A DNA stretch of 64,000 nucleotides from Paguma larvata (taxonomy: Eukaryota > Chordata > Mammalia > Carnivora > Viverridae): the NCBI GenBank assembly GCA_030068075.1, contig CM057843.1, positions 36,551,332-36,615,331 of the forward strand, given 5' to 3'. This document shows, piece after piece, positions 22,701-34,700 of the stretch. Within the stretch, counting starts at the first letter, position 1, and each line of letters starts with the position of its first letter. The notes beneath the pieces were generated by a model. The model was not told the origin of the DNA. It saw nothing but the letters and a program-made list of their open reading frames with translations, and did not search any database. Both the position numbers and the translations under genes were made by a program.

Positions 22701-25700
22701 GAGTTTGGGTCTTACGTTTTTACTATTGTCTATAGTAACACAAGCATTTATGCCCTCACTTTTTGCACTTTGCCATGTCTGGTCGTGCATTAAATCAGTA
22801 GTTCTCTGCAGGTACTTCTTAAAATTTGTCATAAGCAATAAATAATAATATAATATGAATAAGAAAGGAAAAATTACTTTATCATGGTAAGGTCAGATTC
22901 CTTGATACTGTAATTAGTGAACCATAAACTAAGGCTTTTCAGGCTTTTTTTTTTTTAATTTTTTTTTTAACGTTTATTTATTTTTGAGAGACATAGAGAC
23001 AGAGTATGAGCAGGGGAAGGGCAGAGAGAGAGGGAGACACAATCTGAAGCAGGCTCCAGGCTCTGAGCCGTCAGCACAGAGCCCGACGTGGGGCTCGCAC
23101 TCACAGACCGAGAGATCATGACCTGAGCCAAAGTCGGCCGCTTAACCAACTGAGCCACCCAGGTGCCCCTGGCTTTTTTTTTTAATGTTTTGTTTTTTTT
23201 TTTTAAACTTGCCTTCTCTTTTTTTTTTTAATTTTTTTTTTTTTTTAACATTTATTTATTTTTGAGAGACATAGAGACAGAGTGTGAGCAGGGGAGGGGC
23301 AGAGAGAAAGGGAGACACAGAATCGGAAGCAGGCTCCAGGCTCTGAGACATCAGCACAGAGCCCGACGTGGGGCTCAAACTCACAGACCGCGAGATCATG
23401 ACCTGAGCCGAAGTCGGCCGCTCAACCAACTGAGCCACCCAGGCGCCCCTTTAATGTTTTATTTATTTTTGGGAGACAGAGTATGAGCAGAGGAAGGGTA
23501 GAAAGAGAGAGGGAGACACAGAATCGGAAGCAGGTTCCAGGCTCTCAGCCGTCAGCACAGAGCGTAATGCGGGGCTCGAACTCACAGACTGTGAGATCAT
23601 GAGCTGAGCTGAAGTTGGCCGCTTAACCGACTGAGCCACCCAGGCGCCCTTAGGCTTTTTTTTTAAGTATTTATTTATTTTTGGGAGAGCACAAGCAGGG
23701 GAGGGGCAGAAGGGGGACAGAGGATCCAACGCAGGCTCTGCACTGACAGGCTGACAGCAGCGAGCCGGATGCGGGGCTCGAACCCATGAACCGCGAGATC
23801 ATGACCTGAGCTGAAGTCAGTCGCTCAGCTGACTGAGCCCCCCAGGCGCCCCCGAGGCCCCTCTAGTCCTCTTTTTTAGCCTTGAGATAAACTTTGCCCT
23901 TTGAACAGCTGTGGAGGCAGATGGATTAAAGGAGAATAACAAAGCATTTGTGGCCTATGCCAGCCCGCATTTTACAGATTTGTTAATGCCTTGGAGTTTA
24001 GCTCTATGCAATGGTCTAAAGTGTAATGCTAATTTTACGTGACTAGGAAAGAGAAAAATGCCTCGTGGTGTCCTCTTCCTCCTGCTCTTACGGCTCTCTC
24101 GAGCTGTTTTGAGAAAAGGGAGGAAGAAACAAGAGCAAGTATTTTCATATTAATCACGATTAAAAATCTGTGAAGGTTTTCAATGTACAAATGTTTGCAG
24201 TGGCTATAAGGAAAAAAATTCCTATCATGTCTAGAAGATCTTTGGAGGGGCGCCTGCATGGCTCAGTCGGTTGAGCGTCCGACTTCGGCTCAGGTCATGA
24301 TCTCGCCGTTCATGAGTTCAGGCCCCACATCAGGCTCTGTGCTGACAGCTCAGGGCCTGGAGCCTGTTCTGTGCCTCTCTCTCTGCCTCCTCCCTGCTTG
24401 TGCTCAAAAATGAAGAAACATTAAAAAAAGAAAGAAAGAAAGAAGATCTTTGGAATCCACTTAATGCCTTTGCTCAAGAAGGACTGGTTTTCTTAAAGTT
24501 TCACTTATAGGATATACTTACTGGTTTTGTTATTTTGTTTTTTAAGTAGGCTCCATGCCCAGCATAGGGCCTGAACTCACAAGCCTGAGATGAGGAGTTG
24601 CACGTTCAGGCGCCTGGGTGGCTCAGTTGGTTAAGTGTCTGGCTTTAGCTCAGGTCATGATCTCCTGGTCTGTGAGTTTGAGCCCCGCATCGGGTTCTCT
24701 GCTGTCAGCGCAGAGCCCGCTTTGGATCCTTTGTCCCCCTCTCTCTGCCCCTCGCAGCTTGTGTTCTTTCTCTCTCTCTCAAAAATAAACAAACATTAAA
24801 AGAAAAAAGTGCATGCTCTACCGACTGAGCCAGCAAGGCACCGCAGATACATTAAATGGAAGTTTGCAAGTTAAGTTTTAGCTTACTGAACAAACATAGA
24901 AATAAGGGAGTCTGAACCAAAGAGCCCTAACATCTTTGTATAATGCAGCTAGAACCACAGGAATTGCCAGACTTCAACCGACATACAAATAAACGGCAAT
25001 TTCATGGTTTTCAAGGTGATGGAGTGACAAGAAATGTCATGTACAGACCAGAATGCCAGTTAATTTTGAATGTGAGCGATATCCTTTTAGTGACTAGATT
25101 GTCTGTACTCCTGACAGTCCCCTCTCACATTTTAAGTTATTACTATTTACAGTTTGTAATTCTTAGCTGTTGTGACTTTTTTTTTTTTTTTTTTTTTGAG
25201 AGCAAGCGAGCAGGGGAAGGGCGGAGGGGGAGTGGAGAAAGAGAGAGAGAATGAGAATCGTAAGCAGCCTCCACGCTCAACTCCATTCTAGGTTTGTAGT
25301 ACAGCCCATTCTTTAAGGGAAAGCATAGAGCGATGTGATTGTTAAGTCTGTTTATTTTTCTGATTATATCTTATATCAAATTGGTAAAACTTATAAATAA
25401 CCTAGTACCTTGAACTCTAAAAGATTTAGAACTATCCTTTAACTGATAATGAACAACGGTTACTTGTTTCCAACAGGCTCTGATGGATGTATATTTGAAA
25501 CCTTGATACCAATACATCCGAGTGACCCAGAAAAAAATCACAGGGTGGTTAGGTCACTGTTGCTCAAGACCGTGGTGTCCGGGAGCGCTCGAAGTGGCGT
25601 CGCACTCGCCGTCCTGGATCCAGATCACGTAGCCGTCCTAGGACCGCCATCGCCAGCTCCCAAGGGTGACTGAATCTGATCAATTAAGGAGTCCTTCGGA

Positions 25701-28700
25701 TTTTCCTTCAAAGCGTACCTCTTGTTCTTTTTCTTCTTTGTTTATTTATTACCACCCATTCATTTTCTTTGTCATCGTGCTCAAATTATTTTTGTAGCTT
25801 CCAAACTCTTCTTGAATAGGTCTTTGATTTTATCTTATATTAATCTTTTTTTTAAAGTTATTTATTTCATTTTATTTTTTTAGTAATCTCTGCACCCCAC
25901 GTGGGGCTGAAACTCAGTGACCCTGAGGTTAAGAGTCATATATGCTCTGCTGACTGAGACAGCCAGGTGCCCCGTCTTTTTTAAACATGTCCCTGTATCA
26001 CTACCTTGCTCGTGACTAAGGTCTTAAAGAAATAGAAATTGCAGATATCCGCGCCAGCCCACAGGCATTTGATCACGGGTAAGCCTGACAGTAGAGAATC
26101 GAATTCATAGCCTGGTGACGTTTCAGCGGAATGGAAGTCCACAGGGCTTGGACGACTTGAAATTCAGGGACTCCTAGAATGCTTTTCCATCTGTGGCTTC
26201 AGAGCGTGGTTCTCATTTCCACCTCTCCTGGCCCCCAAACACCCCTCCACACAACACAGACTCGTAGCCTGTCACGAAGAACACGTTTGTTCGTGGCCAG
26301 GGCAAGATTGGGATCTTTTAGGCAACTCTGTAAAACTCCAGAGTCTTTGTGCGGTATTCAGCTCTCCTCACAGTCTAGACCCCATCCACCTTTTCCAGTC
26401 TCTTCTCCCAGTTGCAGAGCAAAAACCCTTTGATTGATTCGGTCCAAGCTCCCTATAGACTACACTCCATCTGCCCATGCTCGGCTGTGGTTCTTTGTTC
26501 CTCCTGCTTGTTAAGATAGGAGCTGCTAGATACGGCCGAGCTCTCCTGGGCCAGGCATTTTACTTGCGTTGTCCCTTTGTTTGTATCATTTAATCTCCCA
26601 ACAGCACTAGGAGGGAAGGTAAGGAAACAGGCGTTAGATGATTCAGTAGAGCGAGGGTTCAGCCCCAGGAGGTTGCCTCTTCGGTCTTGTACCTTACTGT
26701 TCCCAAGCCCTGGCGCTCGCCACTTTACCACCCTGTGCCGTTCCTCTCCCCCGCCATCATCCCTCTTTCCGGCTCTACTCTACCCCCCAAGACCCAGTAA
26801 CCACTGTTAGAGTTTCCAGCGTCTCTCTCCAGAGTGTTTTTATATGTGTACAAGCAAATACTATTGCTTATTTTTCTTCTTTTTACGTGAATGGTAGCAT
26901 GCCATACATGCCGTCGTGCGCTTTATTTAGTCACTTACCTGAGAAGTCATAGAGCCCTTTCCATGTCAACGTTTATCATTATTATTACTGTTAGTACTGT
27001 TAACTTTCTCTTATTACAACAGTTTAAGGTTCGTAGCAATATCGAAGGGAAGAAGCAAAGATCTCCCATGTGCCCCCTGCCCTCACGCACGTCCGTTCCT
27101 CATCATGAAATCTCATTTCCTTGAATTTCTGTGGTGCCCACTGTCTTCGTTGCTTATCTTTATACTTAATGAAGCAAGACTTGCGTGTTTAAGTGGGACT
27201 CTGCCCCGCCCTCGGCATCACATGTTTGTAGGCGGCACAGCGCCTGAACTCGTGTGTCTTATTTTACAGAATGCCTTTCTATATGGAACACAAAATTTCA
27301 AACACTACAGACCTCCAAAGAGTTCCCGCAGGGGACCAGCGGTCAAGTAAGTTTTTGGCCTTGAGTATTTTTTCAAATTTAGTTACTTCTGTGCCTGATA
27401 AATACACTGTAAAGGAAGAGACTTCTGATCTAAATAATTTGGCAGTTTTTGTTTTGAGAGAGAACGTGTGTGAGCCCACGTGAGCCAGGGGCAGAGGGAG
27501 AGTGAGAGAGAATCTTAAGCAGGCTCCATGTTCACCATGTAGCCCAATGTGGGGCTCGATCCCACGACCCTGAGTTCATGACCGGAGCCAAAACCAAGAG
27601 TTGGACACTCGACTGACTGAACCACCCAGGTGCCCCCATTTGGCAATTTTTGATGAAAATAAATTGAGAAATATTTTTTATCGGCAAGAGTATACTTGTT
27701 TGATTATTTCAATTTTCTTTATGTGTGTTGCTTTCAAAACACTAAATTTTAGGTAATTTTAGATCAAGGGTGAATAATTGGTAAATAAAACTACTCTTGT
27801 TTTTCGCTGCTCTTTGGTTTCATCTTTTTATTTCTGTATTTTTTTTAATAATTTATTTTTATTTTTTGTTCTTTTTTAAATATTCTCTATATCCATTGTG
27901 GGCTTGAACCCACAGCCTTGAGACCAAGAGTCACATGCTCTACCGACTAAGCCAGCCAGGCGCCCCTACTTTTGTATTTTGAACCATGTGCCAGGGCTGT
28001 TATTTTTCCTGATAAATTAGTCTTTTAGATTATATGTTAAACATTCTTATGGAGTTACATAAGAATTATTAAAGAATTAAAATTTAGGCCAACTAAACTG
28101 TAAACTTTGTGAGGCAGGGGTCCTTGTCGATTTTGTTACCCATTTTCAGTGTCTAGCAAAGGTGCTCAGTAAATTGTGATTGTTTGGTGAATGCAAATAA
28201 ACTGCGAATCAAGATAATACAACTTTACTGATAATTGTAGAGGATGAGGAGACTAGATTTCGCAGCATACGATATAATTCTAATTAATCGAGGCTCCTGG
28301 GTGATTCAGTTGGGCATCCTATCTGACCCTGAGATCGGGTCATGGTCTCACAGTTCAGGAGTTCAAGCCCCACATCAGGCTTGCCGCTGTCAGTGCAGAG
28401 CCTGTTTCAAATCTTCTGTTCCCCTCTCCCTCAGCCCTTCCCCCATCACCCCCCCTCACAGAAATGAGTAAACATTTAAAAGAATTCTAATTTATACTTA
28501 AATAATTAACCACTCACAGTTCTGTTCTAACATATATGATTTCCATGTTTCTTTAAGCTTTTTGTTCATATATCCCTTATTTTTACTGTTTTAATAATTG
28601 GAATCATAGAAACATTGTTAAATTCTGTGTTTTTCATCTAGCACATCATCAGCCAAGTGCCCTGTTAGATAGCCTTGGTAATTATTACATTAATAGATTC

Positions 28701-31700
28701 ATAATTTATAATGGTGGCAATATTATTTTTAAATAATTATTTTAAATGCATACAACAACCAGATTTTTAAGAATTGAGAGCATCCTTTAAATTATGCTTC
28801 ATTCAGGGGTGCGTGAGTGGCCCAGTCAAGAAAGCCTCCGGCTTTGGCTCAGGGCATCTCATAGTTTGTGAGTTTGAGCCCGACATTGGGCTCTGTCCTG
28901 ACAGCTCGGAGCCTGGTGCCTGCTTCAGATTCTGTGTCTCCCTCTCTCTCTGCCCCTCCCCTGCTTGTGCTCTGTCTCTCCCTTTCTCTCTCAAAAATAA
29001 GCAAACATTAAATTATGCTTCATTCAGACACGGGCAGAAATAAGAGCTGTGTAAACCTACCCAGTTAATAAGTTGTATGCATGAGATTATTCTGGAAAGT
29101 TGTTTAACTTTGTCCTGTTGTTTTTGTTACGTTAAGATTACTTACACAGTAAGCTATTGTTATAAATGTGACTCAGATCTTAGAAAAACATTCCTTACGT
29201 TTTCTATAACACTTTTCGTAGCTCTGGTATTACGGCGAAAATTTATTTATGCTGCATGGAAAATTTCTTACCGTGATTCCATACAAGTGTGAAGTGTCTT
29301 CATTAGCAGGTGCTCTTGGAAAACTCAAGCACAGTCAAGATCCAGGTAGGAGCTCTTTTTTTTTTTTTTTAAAGTAACCTCTGTGCCTTGTGGGGCTTGA
29401 ACTCATGACCCCAAGATCAGGAGTCGCATGCCGTACCGACTGAGCCAGCCAGGCGCCCCAGGAACTTCTGGGGTTTTTTATTCATATAAACCGTTTTATT
29501 AACGTCCATTTTGATGTAGATTTCTACTGCCACCAGTTTACAGAGCCTGTTCTTGATGTTGAAATTTGCCAGCGTCCATTGGAATTTCCTTGACCCAGGT
29601 CTTACCTTGGGAACAGTCTACTTGCAGGTGCTGGTGCAGGCAGAAGAGATGCACTGTTTTGAACACCAGTGTTCTGACTTTAGGGACATCGGAAGAGTCC
29701 CCCAGACAACGTCATTCACTGCTTCATCCTCCTGTGTTTCCCCGTGATCTCATCTGTTGGCTTGATGTTGCCGGGCGCGTAGCCTTTTACCGTATTGTGA
29801 CTTCCCGATGTGGGGTTTTCAGTACGATTCAGTGGTCTTTAAAGCCTCTCTTGAATTGTGCGTGGATGGTTGTTTTTGTTGTTCTTTGATTGTCTGGCTA
29901 AATACCAATAGGTCAGACAATTCCAGAAATTGTATAATTTGTGTTTTCTCAGGCACTCACACTGCGCCTCATTTTGTAAACTGGGAAACATCTCGGGGAT
30001 ATGGATTTGGATCCCAGAACTCAGAGCAGTCAAAGAGAATTGTAAGTTTAGTAGTCGAAATAGAAATGTTAGTGCAGGGTGGGTAGAGATTACTTAAAAA
30101 TAAGATCTTAAAAAAAAAAAAGATAAAAATGTTCTCCAAAAATGTTAGCGCAAATATTTAAAAAGAGAGGGAGAGAAAAAGGTTGGGATTATCTTATTTT
30201 TGAGACATAGAGACAGAGCGTGAGCAGGAGGAGGGCAGAGAGAAAGGGAGACACAGGCTCCGAAGCAGGCTCCAGGCTCTGAGCTGTCAGCACAGAGCCC
30301 AACGCAGGGCTCGAACTCACAGACCGCGAGATCATGACCTGAACTGAAGTCGGCCGCTTAACCGACTGAGCCACCCAGGCGCCCTGGAATTATCTTAATA
30401 ATTCACATTTGTACGATGCTTATGGCTTTGATCTTAATGACAGGGGCAGTTTGAATTGTGAACCCACTAACCTGACAGCCTGTATCCAAAGTGACAAGTG
30501 TAGTTTGGTAGTTAATTTTTGTGGGCATATGTGTATGTCTAAGACACAGGTGTGAAAATGGACAGTTTGCAATTAGAAATAATACCTTACTGAGTATAGC
30601 GATTTTTTGTGTGTGTAAAAAACAAAAACCTTAAAGGTATTTAAGTCACTTCAAATAAACCCACTCTTCACTATAACAAAAGTAAAATATTTTGAAAAGC
30701 TTGTGATAAGAGCATTAAGTGGGCTGTTCTAGTCTCTTTAGGACATTTTCTATTCTTCTAAATACATGTTGGATCTTCTGCACTGTTTTGAGATCCTAAC
30801 CAATTTACTTAATTCCAGTTAAGGAGAAGAAAAATTGAAGTGAGCGTACAGCCTCCAGCATCCGAACAACTTTTATCGACGATAAAGGTAAATAAAATAT
30901 TAGAAATATGAAAAAGCAACCCAAGTGGTAAAAGAAATCCCATCTGCTTTTCTTTCTAATTTTTCTGATCATTGTTTTATATCTGCAGCTAACGTTTGTA
31001 TAGTATGTTAAGGTTGTCAGAGCTCTCTAATACTGTGGCTTATTTGACTCTTACTAAGATCTTGTGAGATCAGCGTGGTGGTGGTGGTGCGTTGAATATA
31101 TTGGTAACTCAGCCTCTTAAAGAATTTGATTTCTAAGCCCTGGAGTTTTTGGTTTGGGTTTTTTGTAGTTTGCAGCATGTTGTATCAACTCCCAGTTTCA
31201 CAGGAATGCGTGTATATTGTTCAGTTGTTGAAGAAAATGTCGAGCTAGGAACTTTTAAGTTCCGAGTGACAGGTTATTAATGTACCAGACTGAACTCTGT
31301 TACTTCTGCCCTTTCAGAAAGATTCAGAAAAACACATTGAAGTAGAACTATGTAAGTTTTTGGCCATTAAGCGGACACCTGACTTTCACACTGTTATTGG
31401 GGACATAGTGATAGAACTTCTGGGACGACATAAAGCAGAGCCGTCATTTTATCCCCGGAGCTCTCTGATGCGGCTGATCCACACGCGTGTGCTCTCTTAC
31501 AGGTAAATGTTCATACCACACTTCGTGTGAGTTACTCTTCTGACTTCGTTACAGTTCTGTTAGTCATACTCTGAAAAAGCTTGTACGTTATTTGCAGTTG
31601 AGACTTTTCTTGCTATACAGAGATGGTGTGTGGTTTTTTGTCTCAGCCTGTGCCCCGGCCTGATGGAGGCCGCCTTGGAGAAGGCAGATGTGCAGGTGTT

Positions 31701-34700
31701 GCAGCTGTGTCTGCAGCAGTTCCCTGACATTCCCGAATCGATCACCTGCGCTTGCTTAAAGCTTTTCTTGAGGTAGGTTGGAAGCTGATGGTCCTTTTTC
31801 TCCACCGCGTCTTGAGTCTCGTATAGTCCTTGATTTCTAAAACTTCAAATGCTTACAAGATCAACATTTTTCTAGTAAGGTCATGCAGCAATAAGAATTA
31901 ATTTCTCACTTTCAATTAACACAATAGCATTAGTGATGACAGTCTTCAAGAAACAGAAATCAATATGGAATCAGTTTCTGACTATAGTGATTCTGTACAA
32001 GAGGAGAAAATGGACGAGCAAGCGGAAATTCTTGAAAACGGTTTCAATCCTGACGAACAGAACTGTGGTAACTGTGATCGGAAGTTAAACAAAGAGCCTC
32101 AGGACGCAGCCGAGGAGACCGCCTCGTGCCCTGTGGTCCCGAAGAGAGCAGCGCTGCTGTATCCTTTGAAACCGTCTCCCCCGTGTTGTCTCTTCCACAG
32201 ATAGAGTCGAGGGCCAGCCGGTAACGAAGGAGTAATTAGATCATTTCAGGGGTTTTTTGTTTTCTTCAGTTTTTTTCAGTTTCTGCCTGAGTGGAATCCG
32301 TTCAGGGCTGTATTCAAATACCTTACTTAAACCCGTTTCCATTAAGAAGCCATATGAAGGCAGAAGCTCTGTTGATTCTAAAAATTAGTCTTAATAAATA
32401 CCAGTTAGATTAGTGAAGTATTCCAGGTGACCTGTCGTGATGAGGAGAAAGTTCGGTGATAGAGCTCTTTCAGAACAGTAAAAAACTTTCATATAAATTT
32501 AGAAAAGATATCGTCGGAGTAGGGGATTGCTCCTAGTTTATTGAAGCAAGGTTTTCCTTTAGTCCCGAGCAGAAATGCGATTCTTCACTCCGCGTATAGC
32601 GAGATGTTCCTTCTGCCGCACCTGAAGGACGTCCCGGCGCAGCACGTCACCGTGAGTGCTCCTCCCCCCCCGCAGGGTCTCACTCCGTGCGCGCTACTGC
32701 CTAACCGACCAGTGTTCGGGCCTCTGAAGGTTATCAGGTTCCTTCATGTGAACCCCCACGGGAAACAGTTGTGCCTAGGAGCTGAGCGCCTAGGAGCGGC
32801 AGATCCCGGCAGGCTTGGCGCCTGCCTAGCTGGCTGTCACTCAGTGGAACATGTGACACTTGATCTCAGCGTTATGAGTTCGAGCCCCATGTTGGGCGTA
32901 GAGCTTACTTTTAAACAGATATTTTAAAAAAACAACAACAAACCCAGAAACTAAAAAGAATTGCCCAGAGGTGGATTCTCTCTTTCCTACTTGCTGTGTA
33001 CACGCAGGATAAGCCCCCAGCTACCCTTCCCAAGCCAGGTGAACGCCCCCACTGACGGCAAAGACTCTGTTTTATTCTTTTTCATGTCCTTAGATGTTTA
33101 GCATATTTGTCTGATGAATAATTACATTCTGTAGCTTCTTAAAATTCTTCAATCTCCTTGTTAAGCTTTATATAGAGAGAAAATTTTTCTATCAAAGTGA
33201 CAAATTGTCCTTTTTCTTCCTGCCCAGCTGTTTCTCCAGTATTTGTATTTCCTTTATCTGAAGTGTAGTGAGAACGCTACTATGACTCTTCCTGGACTGC
33301 ACCCTCCCACCTTGAACCAGGTAAGATCATCTTTTTTTAATTTATTTTTTAACTTCTTAGTTTTTATTTAACTCTAGTTAACATACAGTATTATATTAAT
33401 TTCAGATGTACAATATAGTGATGCAACAATTGTGTGCATTACTGAGTGCTCATCATAATTAGTGAGCTCTTCTTCCGCTTCACCTGTTTCCCCGTCTCCC
33501 CCCCCCACCTCCACTCTGTAGCCGACAACTTGTACTCTACAGTTAAGAGTCTGTGTTTTCATTTGTTTTGTAAATTCCATATAGGAGTGAAATCATGTGG
33601 TATGTGTCTTTCTCTGACTTATTTCACTGAGCATGATACTCTCTAGCTCCATCCGTGTTATTGCAAATAGCAACTTTTCGTTTCCTTTTTTTTTTTAATG
33701 TTTATTTATGAGAGAGAGAGAGAGTGCAGCAAGTGGGGTAGAGGCAGAGAGAGAGGGAGGGAGACCGAATCCCAAGCAGGCTTCACACTCGGTGCAGAGC
33801 CAGATGCAGGGCTTGACTCACAAACACATGAGGTCGTGACTTGAGCAAGAGTCAGATAGTTCACTGACGTGAGCCACCCAGGTGCCCCTTGATTTCATTC
33901 GCTTGAAAATGGCTGAAAAATATTCCGTTACACACACACACACACACACACACCTCCCATGTTGTCTTTATCCGTTTGTATATCAGTGGACACTTGCACG
34001 CTTTTATAATTCGGCTATTATAAATAATGCTGCAATAAACATAGGGGTGAAATAGTGTTTTTAATTTGATCTGGTGCTAAGAAAAGTCTAAAAAAAAACT
34101 GTGTTGTATATAATAGTGTCAGAACTCGGACTTCAGTAACTGATTTCTCTTCGTCTCCTAGTCCATGTGAACTCCCTCTCTCACCACGTATACAAACCAC
34201 GGAGTGAGAGGTGGGGAGGGTCTCTCCGTTTGGGGTCAGAATTCTATACTACAGAGCTTCAACACATCCTAATTCTTGATTCTTTATGGCGACCCTTTTC
34301 AAGAATTTCCTTGCCTCTTTGGGAGATGGTGATAAGTGTCTAAATCTCTTTAAGAATAAGAGAATAAAGATTAATGAAAAAATGTTCTTAGAGAATCTCA
34401 TGGTACTCTTTACATACAGTATTTATTTGAGAAGCAGTTTAAACATTAAGAAGTTTATTGTCACTAGGAATGCCTGGCTGGCTCAGTCGGTAGAGTATGC
34501 AACTCTTTTTTCTTTTTTTTTTTAAAGTTTAATGTTTATTTTTGAGAGAGAGAGAGAGAGAGAGACAGAACAGGAGTGGGGGGTTGGGCAAAGAGAGAGA
34601 GGGAGACACAGAATATTAAGCAGGCTCCAAGCTCCATGCTGTCAGCACAGAGCCCAACGCGGGGCTTGAATCCATGAACCATGAAATCATGACCTGAGCC

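Larger units (their letters stand above)
33335..34060 (+). mobile_element. Carnivore L1 fragment in intron 16, split by a SINE
   Basis: aactctagttaacatacagt, gagtgctcatcataattagt, ttcactgagcatgatactct, agctccatccgtgttattgc, then after the SINE ttatccgtttgtatatcagt and aataatgctgcaataaacat. Common L1 non-coding sequence with no ORF. Confidence 0.75.

Noticed and set aside
32436..32443. C-box-like gtgatga in intron 14 as a C/D snoRNA
   Set aside because: No D box (CTGA) at a suitable distance and no terminal stem.
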